From Verrucomicrobiota bacterium (GTDB taxonomy: Bacteria > Verrucomicrobiota > Verrucomicrobiia > Limisphaerales > J093), in NCBI GenBank assembly GCA_016716505.1, contig JADJWF010000011.1, forward strand, positions 806,001-870,000: DNA of 64,000 bases, in the 5' to 3' direction. Shown one piece after another: positions 7,601 to 17,755 of this stretch. The notes under the pieces were generated by a model, which did no database searches, was not told the origin of the DNA, and saw only the letters and a list, made by a program, of their open reading frames with translations. The position numbers and the translations under genes were made by a program. How positions within the stretch are numbered: the first letter of the stretch is position 1; the number at the start of each line of letters is the position of its first letter.

Positions 7601-9163
7601 TCAGTCGAGCACGAGCTGATACCAGTTGCTCACCATCTTGCGGCCGTTGCGGTCGCCCTGCTCGCCGTTCCAGACGGCGAAGGCGACGGGCACGGATTTG
7701 CCGGCGGCGAATTGCACGTCGTCCTGGTCGTTTGACTTGAGGTCGCGGATGAAGACGACGTTCCAGAAGCCGGCGTGCCAGAGGCCCTTGCCGGCGACGT
7801 TTTGCTGGGCCAGCGGCTGCGAGGTGAACGAGCCGAAGCCGCGCGCGTTGGCGTCCTCGATGGGCGACTTGTGCGGCTGGGCGAGGATGTTTCCGGCACT
7901 GGTGGCGGTGGCGAACTGGCGTTCGGGTTGGAAATAAGTGTCCACGTGCATGGCCTGGTAGGCGTCGCGCATTTCGGGGAGGTCACCGCCGGCTTCCATC
8001 TGCCAGCCGGCTTTCCATTGCCAGAGGTTGACGGGGTTTTGGGCGTCGCCCATGCCGAGGAAGCCGTAGCGACCGGACAGCGAGAACTGCAGCGCGGCGG
8101 CGTCCTGGAAATCCTGCACGCGGATGGTGGTGTTGTGCGGGAGTTCATCGCGCCATTGAAGCAGGACGGCGAGTTTGTTGCCGTCGGTGACCGCGGAAAC
8201 GGCCACGGCATAAACCTGATTCGGCTCGGGCCAGAGCGGATTCAGCGGCACGCGCACCGGGTCGAGCGATTCCCAAGCAGCGTCCATCGGCTCGGAGGGC
8301 AGGCTCGCGACATGCCGGACGTGGATGGCATTGTCCTCGGGCGCGAGCAGGTCGTTGACGGCAACATCGGTGCGGCGGAGGGACTGGACGTAGTGAACAA
8401 GCGCCCAGCGTTCGGCGGGTTTGAGCACGTCATCGCCGTAGGGAACCATGGGCGTGCCGGGCAGGCCGTTGTGGATGCGGAGGTAGAGGTCTCGCCCGGT
8501 GTGGCCGCCGCGGAAAAGGCCGGTGTTGAAATCACGCGGGCGGACGGGCAGGCCAGCAGCGTCCTTGAGCGTGGGGACTTGGGGCCCGTCGCCCGCGCCG
8601 GTTTCGCCGTGGCAAAGGTTGCACTGCATTTTCTGGTAGATTTGGCGACCGAGGGCGAGTTCCTCGACGCCGGCCGCGGGTTCGGGCGGGACAATGACGG
8701 GCTGGGCGAGCTGGCCGCTGGCGGCGGCTTCGTCGAAGAGGTTCACCCGCCTGCCCGAGGCATCGGTGCGCGCGGTGAGGAACTTGACGTACTGCACGAC
8801 GTCGCTTCGCTCCTTCTCGGAAAGGTGGGAAAAGCTCGGCATGGAACTTCCCGGGAGGCCGCGAATGATGGATTGATGCAAGTCGTCATCGGAGGGCAGG
8901 TCCACGCCCGGGGTGGACTTGATTTTGAACTGTCCGGCGCTGAAGTTCCGCGGTCGCGGGTAGAGCCAGACCGAGGCCGGTCCATTGCCGTCGCCCGTGA
9001 GCCCGTGGCAGGCGGCACAATGCTGTTCATAGACGACGCGTCCACCAGCCAGAGACTCCGCCGGAGCCGCGAGGGGAGACGACGCGTGGGCAGCACCCGG
9101 TTCGAATGCTGCGACCGATACGAAGGCCAAACCGGACAGGCACGGCAGCGCTCTCTTCATCAT
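7601..9163 (-). CDS. Di-haem cytochrome c fused to ethylbenzene-dehydrogenase-type haem b (gamma) domain
   Basis: About 520 residues starting at tandem ATG codons (9163/9160), with a signal peptide MMKRALPCLSGLAF...AHA cleaved near residue 27. Two cytochrome c domains follow. The first has CAACH at 49-53 with a likely axial Met at 108 (SSMPSF). The second has CNLCH at 181-185 with Met239 (TPMVPYG). From about residue 295 the sequence matches the plan of DMSO reductase type II gamma subunits (EbdC/DdhC, EB_dh domain), which bind one haem b in the periplasm. The protein can thus carry electrons from the beta subunit through haem b to two haems c and on to a soluble or membrane acceptor. Such fused subunits are known near NXR genes in Nitrospira. 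It is the first gene of the enzyme set, 130 bases downstream of an FG-GAP gene on the same strand. Confidence 0.88.
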   Translation of the reverse strand: MMKRALPCLSGLAFVSVAAFEPGAAHASSPLAAPAESLAGGRVVYEQHCAACHGLTGDGNGPASVWLYPRPRNFSAGQFKIKSTPGVDLPSDDDLHQSIIRGLPGSSMPSFSHLSEKERSDVVQYVKFLTARTDASGRRVNLFDEAAASGQLAQPVIVPPEPAAGVEELALGRQIYQKMQCNLCHGETGAGDGPQVPTLKDAAGLPVRPRDFNTGLFRGGHTGRDLYLRIHNGLPGTPMVPYGDDVLKPAERWALVHYVQSLRRTDVAVNDLLAPEDNAIHVRHVASLPSEPMDAAWESLDPVRVPLNPLWPEPNQVYAVAVSAVTDGNKLAVLLQWRDELPHNTTIRVQDFQDAAALQFSLSGRYGFLGMGDAQNPVNLWQWKAGWQMEAGGDLPEMRDAYQAMHVDTYFQPERQFATATSAGNILAQPHKSPIEDANARGFGSFTSQPLAQQNVAGKGLWHAGFWNVVFIRDLKSNDQDDVQFAAGKSVPVAFAVWNGEQGDRNGRKMVSNWYQLVLD

Positions 9164-9293
9164 TGGAATGATAAATATCCGGGCCGCTGATGCCGCCTTG
9201 ACCCGAGTCACGAAATTTCTCGGTGAACACCTTTGAGCCCCTCAGGGGAATGGTTCCGAGGCCGGGCAGCTCTCCCGCACAGTTGATGCCCAC

Positions 9294-12200
9294 TCAGCGC
9301 CGGGGAAGCGACGCGCGATTGCCGCGGTTGCGATAGAGCTTGGTCGCCGCGCCGTTCTGGGCAACCGCGAGGTCGGGCCATCCGTCGCCATCGAAGTCGG
9401 CGGCGGCGCAGCCTCGCTGTTCGCCGTAGATGGCGATGCCAGACTCCTGCCCCGGCACGGCTTCAAACGTCCCATCACCCCGCCCGCGCAGCCAGAGGCC
9501 GCGTCCGGCATCCAGGCGCCACGCCTCGCTCGGCAACGCGAAAAAGTTTTGACTCAAGAACACGTCGGGCCGGCCATCGCGATCGAAGTCCGCCACGCAG
9601 GCGCCCATCGCCGGGGCGAACTGCGCCTCCCTGGGAAGCGGACGAATTTCGAAGCGCCCGCCCCGATTCAAGAAGACTTGCGATGCGAGCGTGGTGGCGC
9701 GTAGCACGAAGGTCTTCGTGAGATCACTTCCCAGGATGCGTTCCACTCCGGCTTCACTAAATGCGCGGTGCGTTGGGAACCGCTCTTGGACGGCCGGCCA
9801 TGCCCCACCCAATTCCTCCCGCGTGCGTAGGGGCAGCGTGCGGCCGGTCGTCGGATCGAATCGCGCCTCGATGATCTCGGTCACGCCATCCCCGCTGAAG
9901 TCGCCGCAATAGGCCAGCCACGGCCGTTCGGGCGATGCCTGGCGCACGCTGTTCTCGCCCCAGTTGCCCGCGAGGAGGTCCGGCCGCCCGTCGCCGTCGA
10001 AGTCGCCCGCGACCACGCCTTGCCATAACCCCAGCAGCCCGGCGGTGCCGAAGACTTCGCTGGCGTCGGTGAACCGTCCGCGCTCGTTGCGGAAAATGCG
10101 CACGGGGCCCCACTCGACCGCGAGCACCAGTTCGGGCAAGCCGTCGCCCGTCAGGTCCACGAAGGTTGCGCCAGAAACCAGCCCGGCTGATGCGAACGGA
10201 CGCGATGCATCCGCGTCAGCCACCAGCCGGCCCTCGCGATGGATCCACAGGACGCCGGGGTTGGCGGCGGGATAAAGTCCGGGAATCGCGCCCCCGGCGG
10301 TGAAGACGTCGTGGTCGCCGTCACCATCCACGTCCGCGACTGCCAGAGTTCCCGAGCCGCCGGCACCGATGGCGGGCAGAGTCTCGACGACAGCGATTGA
10401 ATTTGCGGTTCCCCCGCCCGCCAGCAGCCAGGCGGCCGGCAGATTCGTCTGCGGCGTTTCGTATTGGGCGAGGCCCAGGATGAGGTGTGCCTTGTCCCCG
10501 AGGGGCAGAGCCGCGACCGCCGGGGCATCGTCGGGCAAGGCGGGAAGCCCGGTGATGCCAAGCGGCTCGAAGCGTTTCCCACTCCAGCGAAAAACCGCCG
10601 GCTGACCGCCCCGGCTGCCCCCGATCGCCAATTCCGGGCGGTTGTCGCCGTCCAGATCCAGCCAGGCTACGCCGGGACCACGCTGGCTGAGTTTGCGGGG
10701 CAGGAGGGGCTGGCGGGCGAAATCGTCGAAGGGCTGTTCCACGTGAACGTGTCCCAGCAGATGGCTCACGTCTTCAAAGCGCGGCTCGCCGGCGGGGGCC
10801 GGCCCGCCGCCTGCCACGGCCGGCGCAGCGGAGGGTTCCTCGATCTCGTAGCATCGGTTGGCGACCACTCGGGGCACCGTTGTGGTGTGCCCGCTGCGCC
10901 AGACGACCTCGATCCTCATCTGATTGGTGAGCCGGCCGGCGGCGAAGACCCGCATCGCGTCATCGCCCGAGACGTAGCGCCCTCCGGACACGATCTCCTG
11001 AGTTTGCTCCGGCACCGCGCCGCCAAGAAGGCGGACGCGCGCCCCGATGCCCTGCGTGTTGGGGGCGAGGCCATTCAACCGCACCGCCACGCGCGGGGCC
11101 GGACTGTCGTTGCGGAGCAACAGCGGCGCGGCGCGCAGGCAGTTCACGACGGCGTCCAGGTCACCGTCGTTGTCGAGGTCGGCCAGGGCCATGCCGTTGG
11201 ACACGAGCTTGGAATCAAAGCCCCACGCGCGGCCGGTTTCCTCGAACCGCAGGTTCCCCAGATTGCGAAACGCGCGGTTCGGCGTCGCGGCCCGCGGGAA
11301 TCGCTCGAGTTTCATGCCGGCGGCACGGGCATCGCGGCTGGGGCCGCCCTGCAGGGAGTCAAGGTCCAGCAGATCATGCGTCGGGCCGGTGGGAATCAGC
11401 ACGTCCTCGAAGCCGTCGAGATCCACGTCCACGAACAGCGGCAGCCAGGACCAGTCACTCGCGGCGAGGCCGGCGTACCAAGCGACCTCGGCGAACGTCC
11501 CGTCACCGCGGCCGAGGAACAGGGTGTTGCGCCCGGCCTGTGGCCACGCGGTCCCGAGGCCGGGAAGGGGAGGACGCGGTTCATCGGGAGTCATTTGCCG
11601 CAGGCGTTCCGCGGGGTCGCGACTCAGCATTTCGACCACGAGAAAATCCAGATGGCCATCGCGGTCGAGGTCGGCGAAATCCACTCCCATCGCCGCATAG
11701 CTGGACTTGCGGAGGGCCATGGCCGGCAGCGCGCGAAACCGCCCGCGGCCGTCGTTGACCCACGCGCGGTCCGGGGTGTGGAAGTCGTTGCACACGTAAA
11801 TGTCCGGCGCGCCGTCGCCGGAAAAGTCGCGCATCTGCACAGCGAGTCCCCAGTCCCACGGGGCCGGCAGCGGCTCGCCATTTTCGTCGGCGAAGTGCTC
11901 CGTCCATGACGCGGCGGCGAAACGGCCCCGTCCGTCGTTGAGGTAGAGCGTATCCGGCTCGCCGAACTCGACCAGCTTGCCGTCCACGAACTTGAGCCGG
12001 TTCGCCATGCGACCCACGACGACCGGCCGGCCGTTGACCAGCCGTGTGGCGATGTTGCCGCCGTCTCGCAGGACAGACTCGACCGCGAAGTTGGCCACGT
12101 ACAGATCGAGGTCGCCGTCGCCGTCCACGTCGGCCAGCGCCAGCGAGAGGCTTCCCGCCCTGGATGCCAGGCCGGCGTCGGCGGTGGTTTCGGTGAACCG

Positions 12201-12746
12201 ACCGCGGCCGTCGTTGGTGAACAATCGCACCCCGGCGCCCGTCGCGGTCACGAGCAGGTCGAGGTCGCTGTCGCCGTCCACGTCGGCCAGGGCCGCGCCG
12301 CGCGAGAGCTGGCCGGCGCAGGCGACGCCGGCGGCTGCGGTGATGTCCGTGAAGCGCCAGTTGCCAAGGTTCCGGTAGAGCGCGTTGCCGCCTTCGAGGT
12401 TGCAGAGGTAGATGTCGCACCAGCCGTCGCCGTCCACGTCGCCCAGCGCGACCCCCGCACCGCTCATCAGCGCGGTGTTGCGGTTCAACGTGGCGTCGGA
12501 AAGCTGGTTGGTGAAGGCGATGCCCGCCGCAACGGGATCGAGGGCGGTGAAGCCGGCCCGCCCCGCGCCGATCGGCGTCACTTCCCGGAAACGACCTCCG
12601 GAAAAGGCCGCCCATGAGTCAACGGTTGCGCCCGATGCCGAAAGCGCCGTGGCGGCCAGCGTGGCGAAGGTCAGCCCGGCGGCGTGGTTCGCGGAATAGA
12701 TCAGGTCAGCCAGCCGGAGTCGGGGCCGGCGCGACGGCTGGCTCAC
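9294..12746 (-). CDS. FG-GAP/VCBS repeat protein with ASPIC/UnbV domain (first paralogue)
   Basis: A 1150-residue secreted protein full of calcium-binding FG-GAP motifs (DVDGDGWCDIYLCN, DVDGDSDLDLL, DVDGDGDLDLYVAN and more), predicted to fold as beta-propellers. A CRTAC1-type ASPIC/UnbV segment lies mid-protein (GIGARVRLLGG), followed by a second propeller set. Residues about 22-40 form the hydrophobic core of an export signal. The start is GTG at 12746, overlapping the stop of the upstream paralogue (GTGA), so translation is coupled. Compared with that paralogue it lacks the terminal ASPIC domain, ending YRNRGNRASLPRR just after the last FG-GAP. These proteins are thought to mediate surface binding or matrix interactions; the exact function is unknown. 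Confidence 0.85.
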   Translation of the reverse strand: MSQPSRRPRLRLADLIYSANHAAGLTFATLAATALSASGATVDSWAAFSGGRFREVTPIGAGRAGFTALDPVAAGIAFTNQLSDATLNRNTALMSGAGVALGDVDGDGWCDIYLCNLEGGNALYRNLGNWRFTDITAAAGVACAGQLSRGAALADVDGDSDLDLLVTATGAGVRLFTNDGRGRFTETTADAGLASRAGSLSLALADVDGDGDLDLYVANFAVESVLRDGGNIATRLVNGRPVVVGRMANRLKFVDGKLVEFGEPDTLYLNDGRGRFAAASWTEHFADENGEPLPAPWDWGLAVQMRDFSGDGAPDIYVCNDFHTPDRAWVNDGRGRFRALPAMALRKSSYAAMGVDFADLDRDGHLDFLVVEMLSRDPAERLRQMTPDEPRPPLPGLGTAWPQAGRNTLFLGRGDGTFAEVAWYAGLAASDWSWLPLFVDVDLDGFEDVLIPTGPTHDLLDLDSLQGGPSRDARAAGMKLERFPRAATPNRAFRNLGNLRFEETGRAWGFDSKLVSNGMALADLDNDGDLDAVVNCLRAAPLLLRNDSPAPRVAVRLNGLAPNTQGIGARVRLLGGAVPEQTQEIVSGGRYVSGDDAMRVFAAGRLTNQMRIEVVWRSGHTTTVPRVVANRCYEIEEPSAAPAVAGGGPAPAGEPRFEDVSHLLGHVHVEQPFDDFARQPLLPRKLSQRGPGVAWLDLDGDNRPELAIGGSRGGQPAVFRWSGKRFEPLGITGLPALPDDAPAVAALPLGDKAHLILGLAQYETPQTNLPAAWLLAGGGTANSIAVVETLPAIGAGGSGTLAVADVDGDGDHDVFTAGGAIPGLYPAANPGVLWIHREGRLVADADASRPFASAGLVSGATFVDLTGDGLPELVLAVEWGPVRIFRNERGRFTDASEVFGTAGLLGLWQGVVAGDFDGDGRPDLLAGNWGENSVRQASPERPWLAYCGDFSGDGVTEIIEARFDPTTGRTLPLRTREELGGAWPAVQERFPTHRAFSEAGVERILGSDLTKTFVLRATTLASQVFLNRGGRFEIRPLPREAQFAPAMGACVADFDRDGRPDVFLSQNFFALPSEAWRLDAGRGLWLRGRGDGTFEAVPGQESGIAIYGEQRGCAAADFDGDGWPDLAVAQNGAATKLYRNRGNRASLPRR

Positions 12747-15700
12747 GGTTTGACCTCCAGTTGGCCCGAGGCGTGCGCGATCACCTCGCGGGCGTCTGGC
12801 GGCAGGCGGTAATCACGGACTTCACCGCCGGGCCAGCGGACTTGCAGCGCCGTGGGTGGCTCCGGTGCCGCGAGCACCTGGACGAAGCCATCCTGCGACC
12901 AGTAGCCGCCGCCAGCACGGACTTCGCGAACCGGTCCCCGTCGCTCGCCGAAGGCCAAACGGAGCGTGGCCCCGACGCCCGCAGGATTTGTCGGGCTACC
13001 GGCCAGCCGCACGCGCAGGCCGGGCTTCGCACCGACATTCCGCAGCAGCACGGTGGCGTCGCCGTGCTGGGTGACGACCAGGTCCGCGCGGCCGTCGCCA
13101 TCGTAGTCCGCTGTCGCCGCGCCGCGTTGTTCCTCATAGATGGCGACGCCGCTGTCCTGCCCTCGCAGAGCGGCGAATCCGCCCTGCCCGTCGCCGAGGA
13201 GCAGCAGTCCCCGCCCCGCATCAAGCCGCGCGTCTTCGGGCCGGACGCCAAAGAAGCCCTGCGCGATGAACAGATCCTCCCGTCCGTCGCCGTCGAAATC
13301 GCCGACGACCAACCCGAAGGCGGGCGCGAGCTGAGCTTCGAGGGGCAGACGACGCGACTCGAAACGATCTCCCCGGTTCAGGAAAACGTACGACGCGAGT
13401 TGGCGGGCTTCGAGACGTCGCGGCGCGGGGGTTCGCCCGGCCAGCAGTTCGGCCACCGTCGCGCGCGAGTAGGCGAGATGGGTTGGGTATTTCGCGCGCA
13501 ACCACGGCAAGTCGGTTTCGAGGAGAACCATCTGGCGCCACGGCAGCTCGCGTTGCGAAGCCGGATCGAAATACGCCTCCAAAAGGTGGACCTCACCATC
13601 GCCGGCGAGGTCACCGTGGTAGAGCGACCAGGGGCCCGGGGCGACCTGGTGATGCGCGCTGTTCTCGCCCCAGTTGCCGGCGGTCAGATCCAGCCGGCCG
13701 TCCCCGTCAAAATCGCCGGTCGTCACGCTGATCCACCAGCCGGTGATTACCGCGAGGCCAAGAGCCTCCGTCGCCTCGCGGAATCGGCCGCGCTCGTTGC
13801 GGAACACGCGCAGCGGCCCCCACTCGCACGCCAGCGCCAGGTCCGGCCAGCCGTCCGCGTTCAAATCCGTGAAGACTGCGCTGCTGACCAATCCCGCCGC
13901 GCGGAACGGCTCGCTCGCCGCCGGGTCCGGCTCCAGCCGGCTGTCCGTGTTGCGCAGCAGCCACGAGCCAGCGGACTCCGGGTAGCGGCCCCGAATCAGA
14001 CGTGCTCCGACAAAACCATCCAAATCACCATCGCCGTCCCAGTCGGCCAGCACCACCGGACCGGGACTGGCGGGCGGCGGCAGGGGAACCGAACTCGCGG
14101 CAAGGTTAAGCGGACGAGGCGAGGCGAGACCCGGAGGGGATCCCGTGATGGCGGCGGGATCCGTCGCGAAGTCGAGCCGCCGCAGACGGGGCGTTTGCCC
14201 GACGGCGGCTTCGTAATGGGCCTGCCCGGCAAAGAGCGTGACGCCCGCGAGATTCAAGGGCGCGCCCGCCACGGCGGTCGCATCGTCGGTCTGCGGCTCG
14301 TTCAGCGCCGGCCAGTCCAGCGGCGTGAAGCGGCCTTGCCCGTCGTTACGAAAGGCGCCGAGCCGTCCGCCGCGACCCGCCGCCACGAAGAGGTCTTCGC
14401 GGCCATCGCCGTCCGCATCGAGCCACGCCACGCCGGGGCCCAGGGTGCTGAATTTACGGGGCAGGAGTCGCTGCAACGCGAAGTCGTCGAACGGTTCGTC
14501 GCGGTGCTGGTGTTTCAGGACGGCGGAGTCGTCCCGGAAGAGCGGGCCGCCGGGGCGCTCGGGGAGGACCGGTAGCGGGCCGGGCCGGCCGGTGGCGGCA
14601 GCCTCGTCGAGTTCGTAAAGATGATTGGCCTTCACGCCGCGAACCACCGTGTACCGACCGCTGCGCCAGAAGACCTCAAGGGTCATTTCGCCGCCCGAGT
14701 TGCCCGCCGCAAAGACGCGCACCGTGTCATCGCCGCTGAGGTAATGGCCGCCGCAGATCATCTCCTTGATCTGAACCGGGGTGGCGCCACCGGTCAGTCG
14801 CAGCCAGGCGCCGATGCCGCGGGTGTTGGGTGGCAGGCCCTTCAGGCGCACGGCCACCCGGGGTGCAGGTGAGTCGTTCCGATAGATGAGCGCCGGTGCG
14901 CGGAGGCAGTTCACCACCACGTCGAGGTCGCCGTCATTGTCGAGATCCGCGAGCGCCAGGCTGTGCGAGACTGCGGGCGAGTCGAAGCCCCACGCCCGGC
15001 CGGTTTCCGCGAAGGTCAGGTCGCCCCGGTTGCGGAAGGCGACGTTGGGAATGCGGAGCAGCGGGAATGCCTCGAGGACCTTTCGTCCGTCTGCCTTCTC
15101 GGCCGGCGAAAACTGGGCGGTGCGTTCGATGGCATCGAGGTCCTGCGTGTCGTAATAGTGGCCGGTGCCGACGAGGATGTCCTCCCGGCCGTCGAGGTCC
15201 ACGTCCAGACACACGACCGCCCAAGACCAATCGGAGGCGGCGACGCCCGCGAAGTTCGCTGCCTCGGCGTAGGTGCCGTCGCCGCGATTCAGAAACAGGG
15301 CGTTGCGGCGGAACTGCGGCCGGTCCGGCGCGCTTTCCAGCGTGTGCTCGATCGGCGGGCTGGCGGGCGCCAGTTGCCGCATGCGCAGGTCGTGACGGCG
15401 GCTCACCATGTCCGTGTTGAAGAAGTCGAGCAGGCCGTCGCCGTTGAAGTCCGCAAAGTCGGCGGACATCGAGAAATTCGGCGTGCTGCGAATCGCGTGA
15501 CGGGGAATCGCCCGAAACCCGCCCCGGCCATCGCCGAGCCAGAAGCGGTCGGGATTTTGGAAATCATTGCAGACATGGATGTCGGGGTGGCCGTCCTGGT
15601 TGATGTCGCGAATCGCCGCCGACAGCCCCATGTCCCACAGCTCGGCCGCGAGCGGCGCCCCGGTTTCATCGCGGAAGGCGCCGCCGGTCCACGAGACCTT

Positions 15701-16471
15701 TGTGAACCGGCCGCGGCCGTCGTTCAGGAAGAGGGCATCCGGCTCGCCGTATTCCACCAGCTTGCCCTCAAGAATCTTGAGCCGGTTCCGCATCCGGCCG
15801 ACGACCTGTTCGCGGCCGCCCACGACGCGGGTGCTGATCCGCATGCCGCTACGGATGGTGTTCTCGCCGTAGTTGGCGATGTACAAGTCGAGGTCGCCGT
15901 CGCCGTCCACATCGCCCAGCGCGAGCGAAGTGCTGCCCGTCTCGGCGACCAGTTCCATGGCCTGAGCGTCCGCGAAGCGTCCGTTGCCCTAATTCAGAAA
16001 CAACCGCGCGCCGGTGCCGGAGTAGGTCACCAGCAGGTCGAGATCGCCGTCGCCGTCCACGTCGGCGAAGACCGCGCCGCGTGCCAACTGATTTGTGTTC
16101 GCCAGACCGGCCGCGACGGTGACGTTCGTGAACTTCCAGCCGCCGAGGTTGCGAAAGAGGGCGCTGGAGCCATTCAGATTGCACAGGAACACGTCGCACC
16201 AGCCGTCGCCGTCGTAGTCCCCGACCGCCAGGCCGGAGCCGTTCAGCAGGTTGTGATTGCGGGCTTCCGGCTCCGGCAGCAACTGGTTGGTGAAGGCGAG
16301 GCCGGTGTCTGCCGGCGACAACAGGGTGAAGCCCGCGCGGCCCTGAGCCGGCACCGCCAGCGGCACGACGCGCACGCCCGCCGGCCCGGACGACGGGGCG
16401 TCAGCCAGTGCGGCACTCACGGCGAGCAGGAACAGCAAGATCGTCGAACCCACGGGCATTTGGCTGGGCAA
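12743..16471 (-). pseudogene. FG-GAP/ASPIC protein (second paralogue) interrupted by an in-frame TAG
   Basis: A single reading frame from ATG 16471 to the stop at 12743 would give about 1240 residues, but codon TAG at 15991-15989 interrupts it after ...GARLFLN. The frame resumes without a gap as GNGRFADAQAMELVAETG, exactly where homologous repeats read LFxNxGxGRF, so the lost residue is probably Gln (CAG to TAG) or similar. The N-terminus has a signal peptide (MPSQMPVGSTILLFLLAVSAALADA). The rest has FG-GAP repeats, an internal ASPIC/UnbV segment (GIGAWLRLTGG) and a terminal ASPIC domain. A restart at ATG 15958 could give a 1071-residue protein without export signal. It is a tandem paralogue of the next gene downstream. 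A base-calling error, a real nonsense mutation or amber suppression are all possible. Confidence 0.75.
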
Positions 16472-16724
16472 GGAAATCCTTTCCCGGCTCGGTTTCGCAA
16501 GCGCGATTCCCTTTGCCGCCGGCGGAAGTTCGAAACTGGAGAGGAGGTGGGAGCACGACTGGAAGGTGGATTGGGCAGTGAGGCTAAGGGGAGAACGAGT
16601 TGAGGTGGCGGGCCTGACGAGTTTCTGGGCAGCGGCGAGAGCGACCCGAACGCGCTGCCGGGGTGAGGGCGTGGGCCGTTTTAATGCCGGCGGGAGTGAA
16701 CGCGCCGGGTACTCGCGCGCGGGT

Positions 16725-17528
16725 TCAGGCCACGACCACTTCGACCTCGTTCGAGGCGATGCCGCGCGGCCCGGTGCGTTTCACGCAGAGTTTGAGGGTT
16801 ACGGGTGTTTTCAGAGCCGCCGCCGGGATGACCGCCTTGATTTCGTTCGGGCTGACGAAGGTGGTGGCGAGTTCCCGGCCCCCCAACAGCACGCGGTCGG
16901 TTGGGGCGAACCCTTCGCCGGTCAGGGTGACGGTGGTGTCGGCCGAGTTGACGGCGATGCGGTCGGGCTGGGCGGGCTGGGTGATCTCCGGTCCGGCGTC
17001 GCCGATGGCGTCCTTTCGGTTGTCGCGCACGCTGAAGATGGCGTCGAAGAGTTCCTTCAACTTCAGGGTGGCCTTTTCCAAGAAGAGGCCGCTCATGAAG
17101 GCGAGCGCGCCAATGCCGTAGGGGTTCAGGCTGGCGGAGGTGTCGGCTCCCGTCCCCATCAACCCGCCCCGGATGGAGAAGTAGATGACGAGGGCCAGGG
17201 CAGCGCCGACCGGCGCACGGGCCGTGTACCACCAAATCCAACTGCGGACGAGATTGCGGTTGCCCACGAAGAGGGTGAACGAACCCAGCGCGTGCAGGCT
17301 ACCGCCCAAGGCACCCAGCAGGACGACCGCCCAGATGAGCGCAAGATCACGGGCGATCCCCGCTTCCTCCATCCCCACCCCATCCGGAACGGTGGTGTTG
17401 ACTGCGCCACCCCAGACCGCGCCGATCAGCAGAATCAGCGCGAGCATCACGAGGTAGAGGTAGAAGCCCAGCAGTCGCCGGCCAAGCGGGCCGACCGGCT
17501 GCGATTGAATCTCAGTTTTCAGGTTCAC
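16725..17528 (-). CDS. Membrane protein with C-terminal IPT/TIG domain
   Basis: A 267-residue protein beginning at GTG 17528. The N-terminal half has three or four hydrophobic segments: YLYLVMLALILLIGAVWGG near 24-42, LALIWAVVLLGALGGSLHAL near 63-82, and one around 103-122 ending VIYFSIRGG. After a charged stretch (LKELFDAIFSVRDNRKDA), the last 85 residues look like an immunoglobulin-like IPT/TIG domain (VTLTGEGFAPTDRVLLGG...VTLKLCVKR). No catalytic motif is seen. It lies upstream of the FG-GAP pair on the same strand, 253 bases away, and could share their transcript. Function unknown; an envelope anchor or sensor is possible. Confidence 0.7.
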   Translation of the reverse strand: MNLKTEIQSQPVGPLGRRLLGFYLYLVMLALILLIGAVWGGAVNTTVPDGVGMEEAGIARDLALIWAVVLLGALGGSLHALGSFTLFVGNRNLVRSWIWWYTARAPVGAALALVIYFSIRGGLMGTGADTSASLNPYGIGALAFMSGLFLEKATLKLKELFDAIFSVRDNRKDAIGDAGPEITQPAQPDRIAVNSADTTVTLTGEGFAPTDRVLLGGRELATTFVSPNEIKAVIPAAALKTPVTLKLCVKRTGPRGIASNEVEVVVA

Positions 17529-17755
17529 GGGAAGGATGGTGGCGTTTTGGGGCAGTTTTTCGGCTCGAAAAACTCTACTACCGCTGCGGCGCGAAAGCGA
17601 GCGCCGGCAAGTCGTGGGTAATTCGGCGCCGATGCCGGGCGGGCGGCCGGCCCTTGCGGCGCGACGGAAGGTTGCCGCCCCGTGGCCCGTTCGCCGGGTC
17701 TGTCAGCATATCGGGCGGATCGCCCGGTTGTTCGCGTGCCTCCCGCGTGGGCGGC

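Noticed and set aside
10464..16603. Long rightward open frames opposite the FG-GAP genes
   Set aside because: Antisense shadows; the repetitive Asp/Gly-rich coding strand prevents stops on the other strand.
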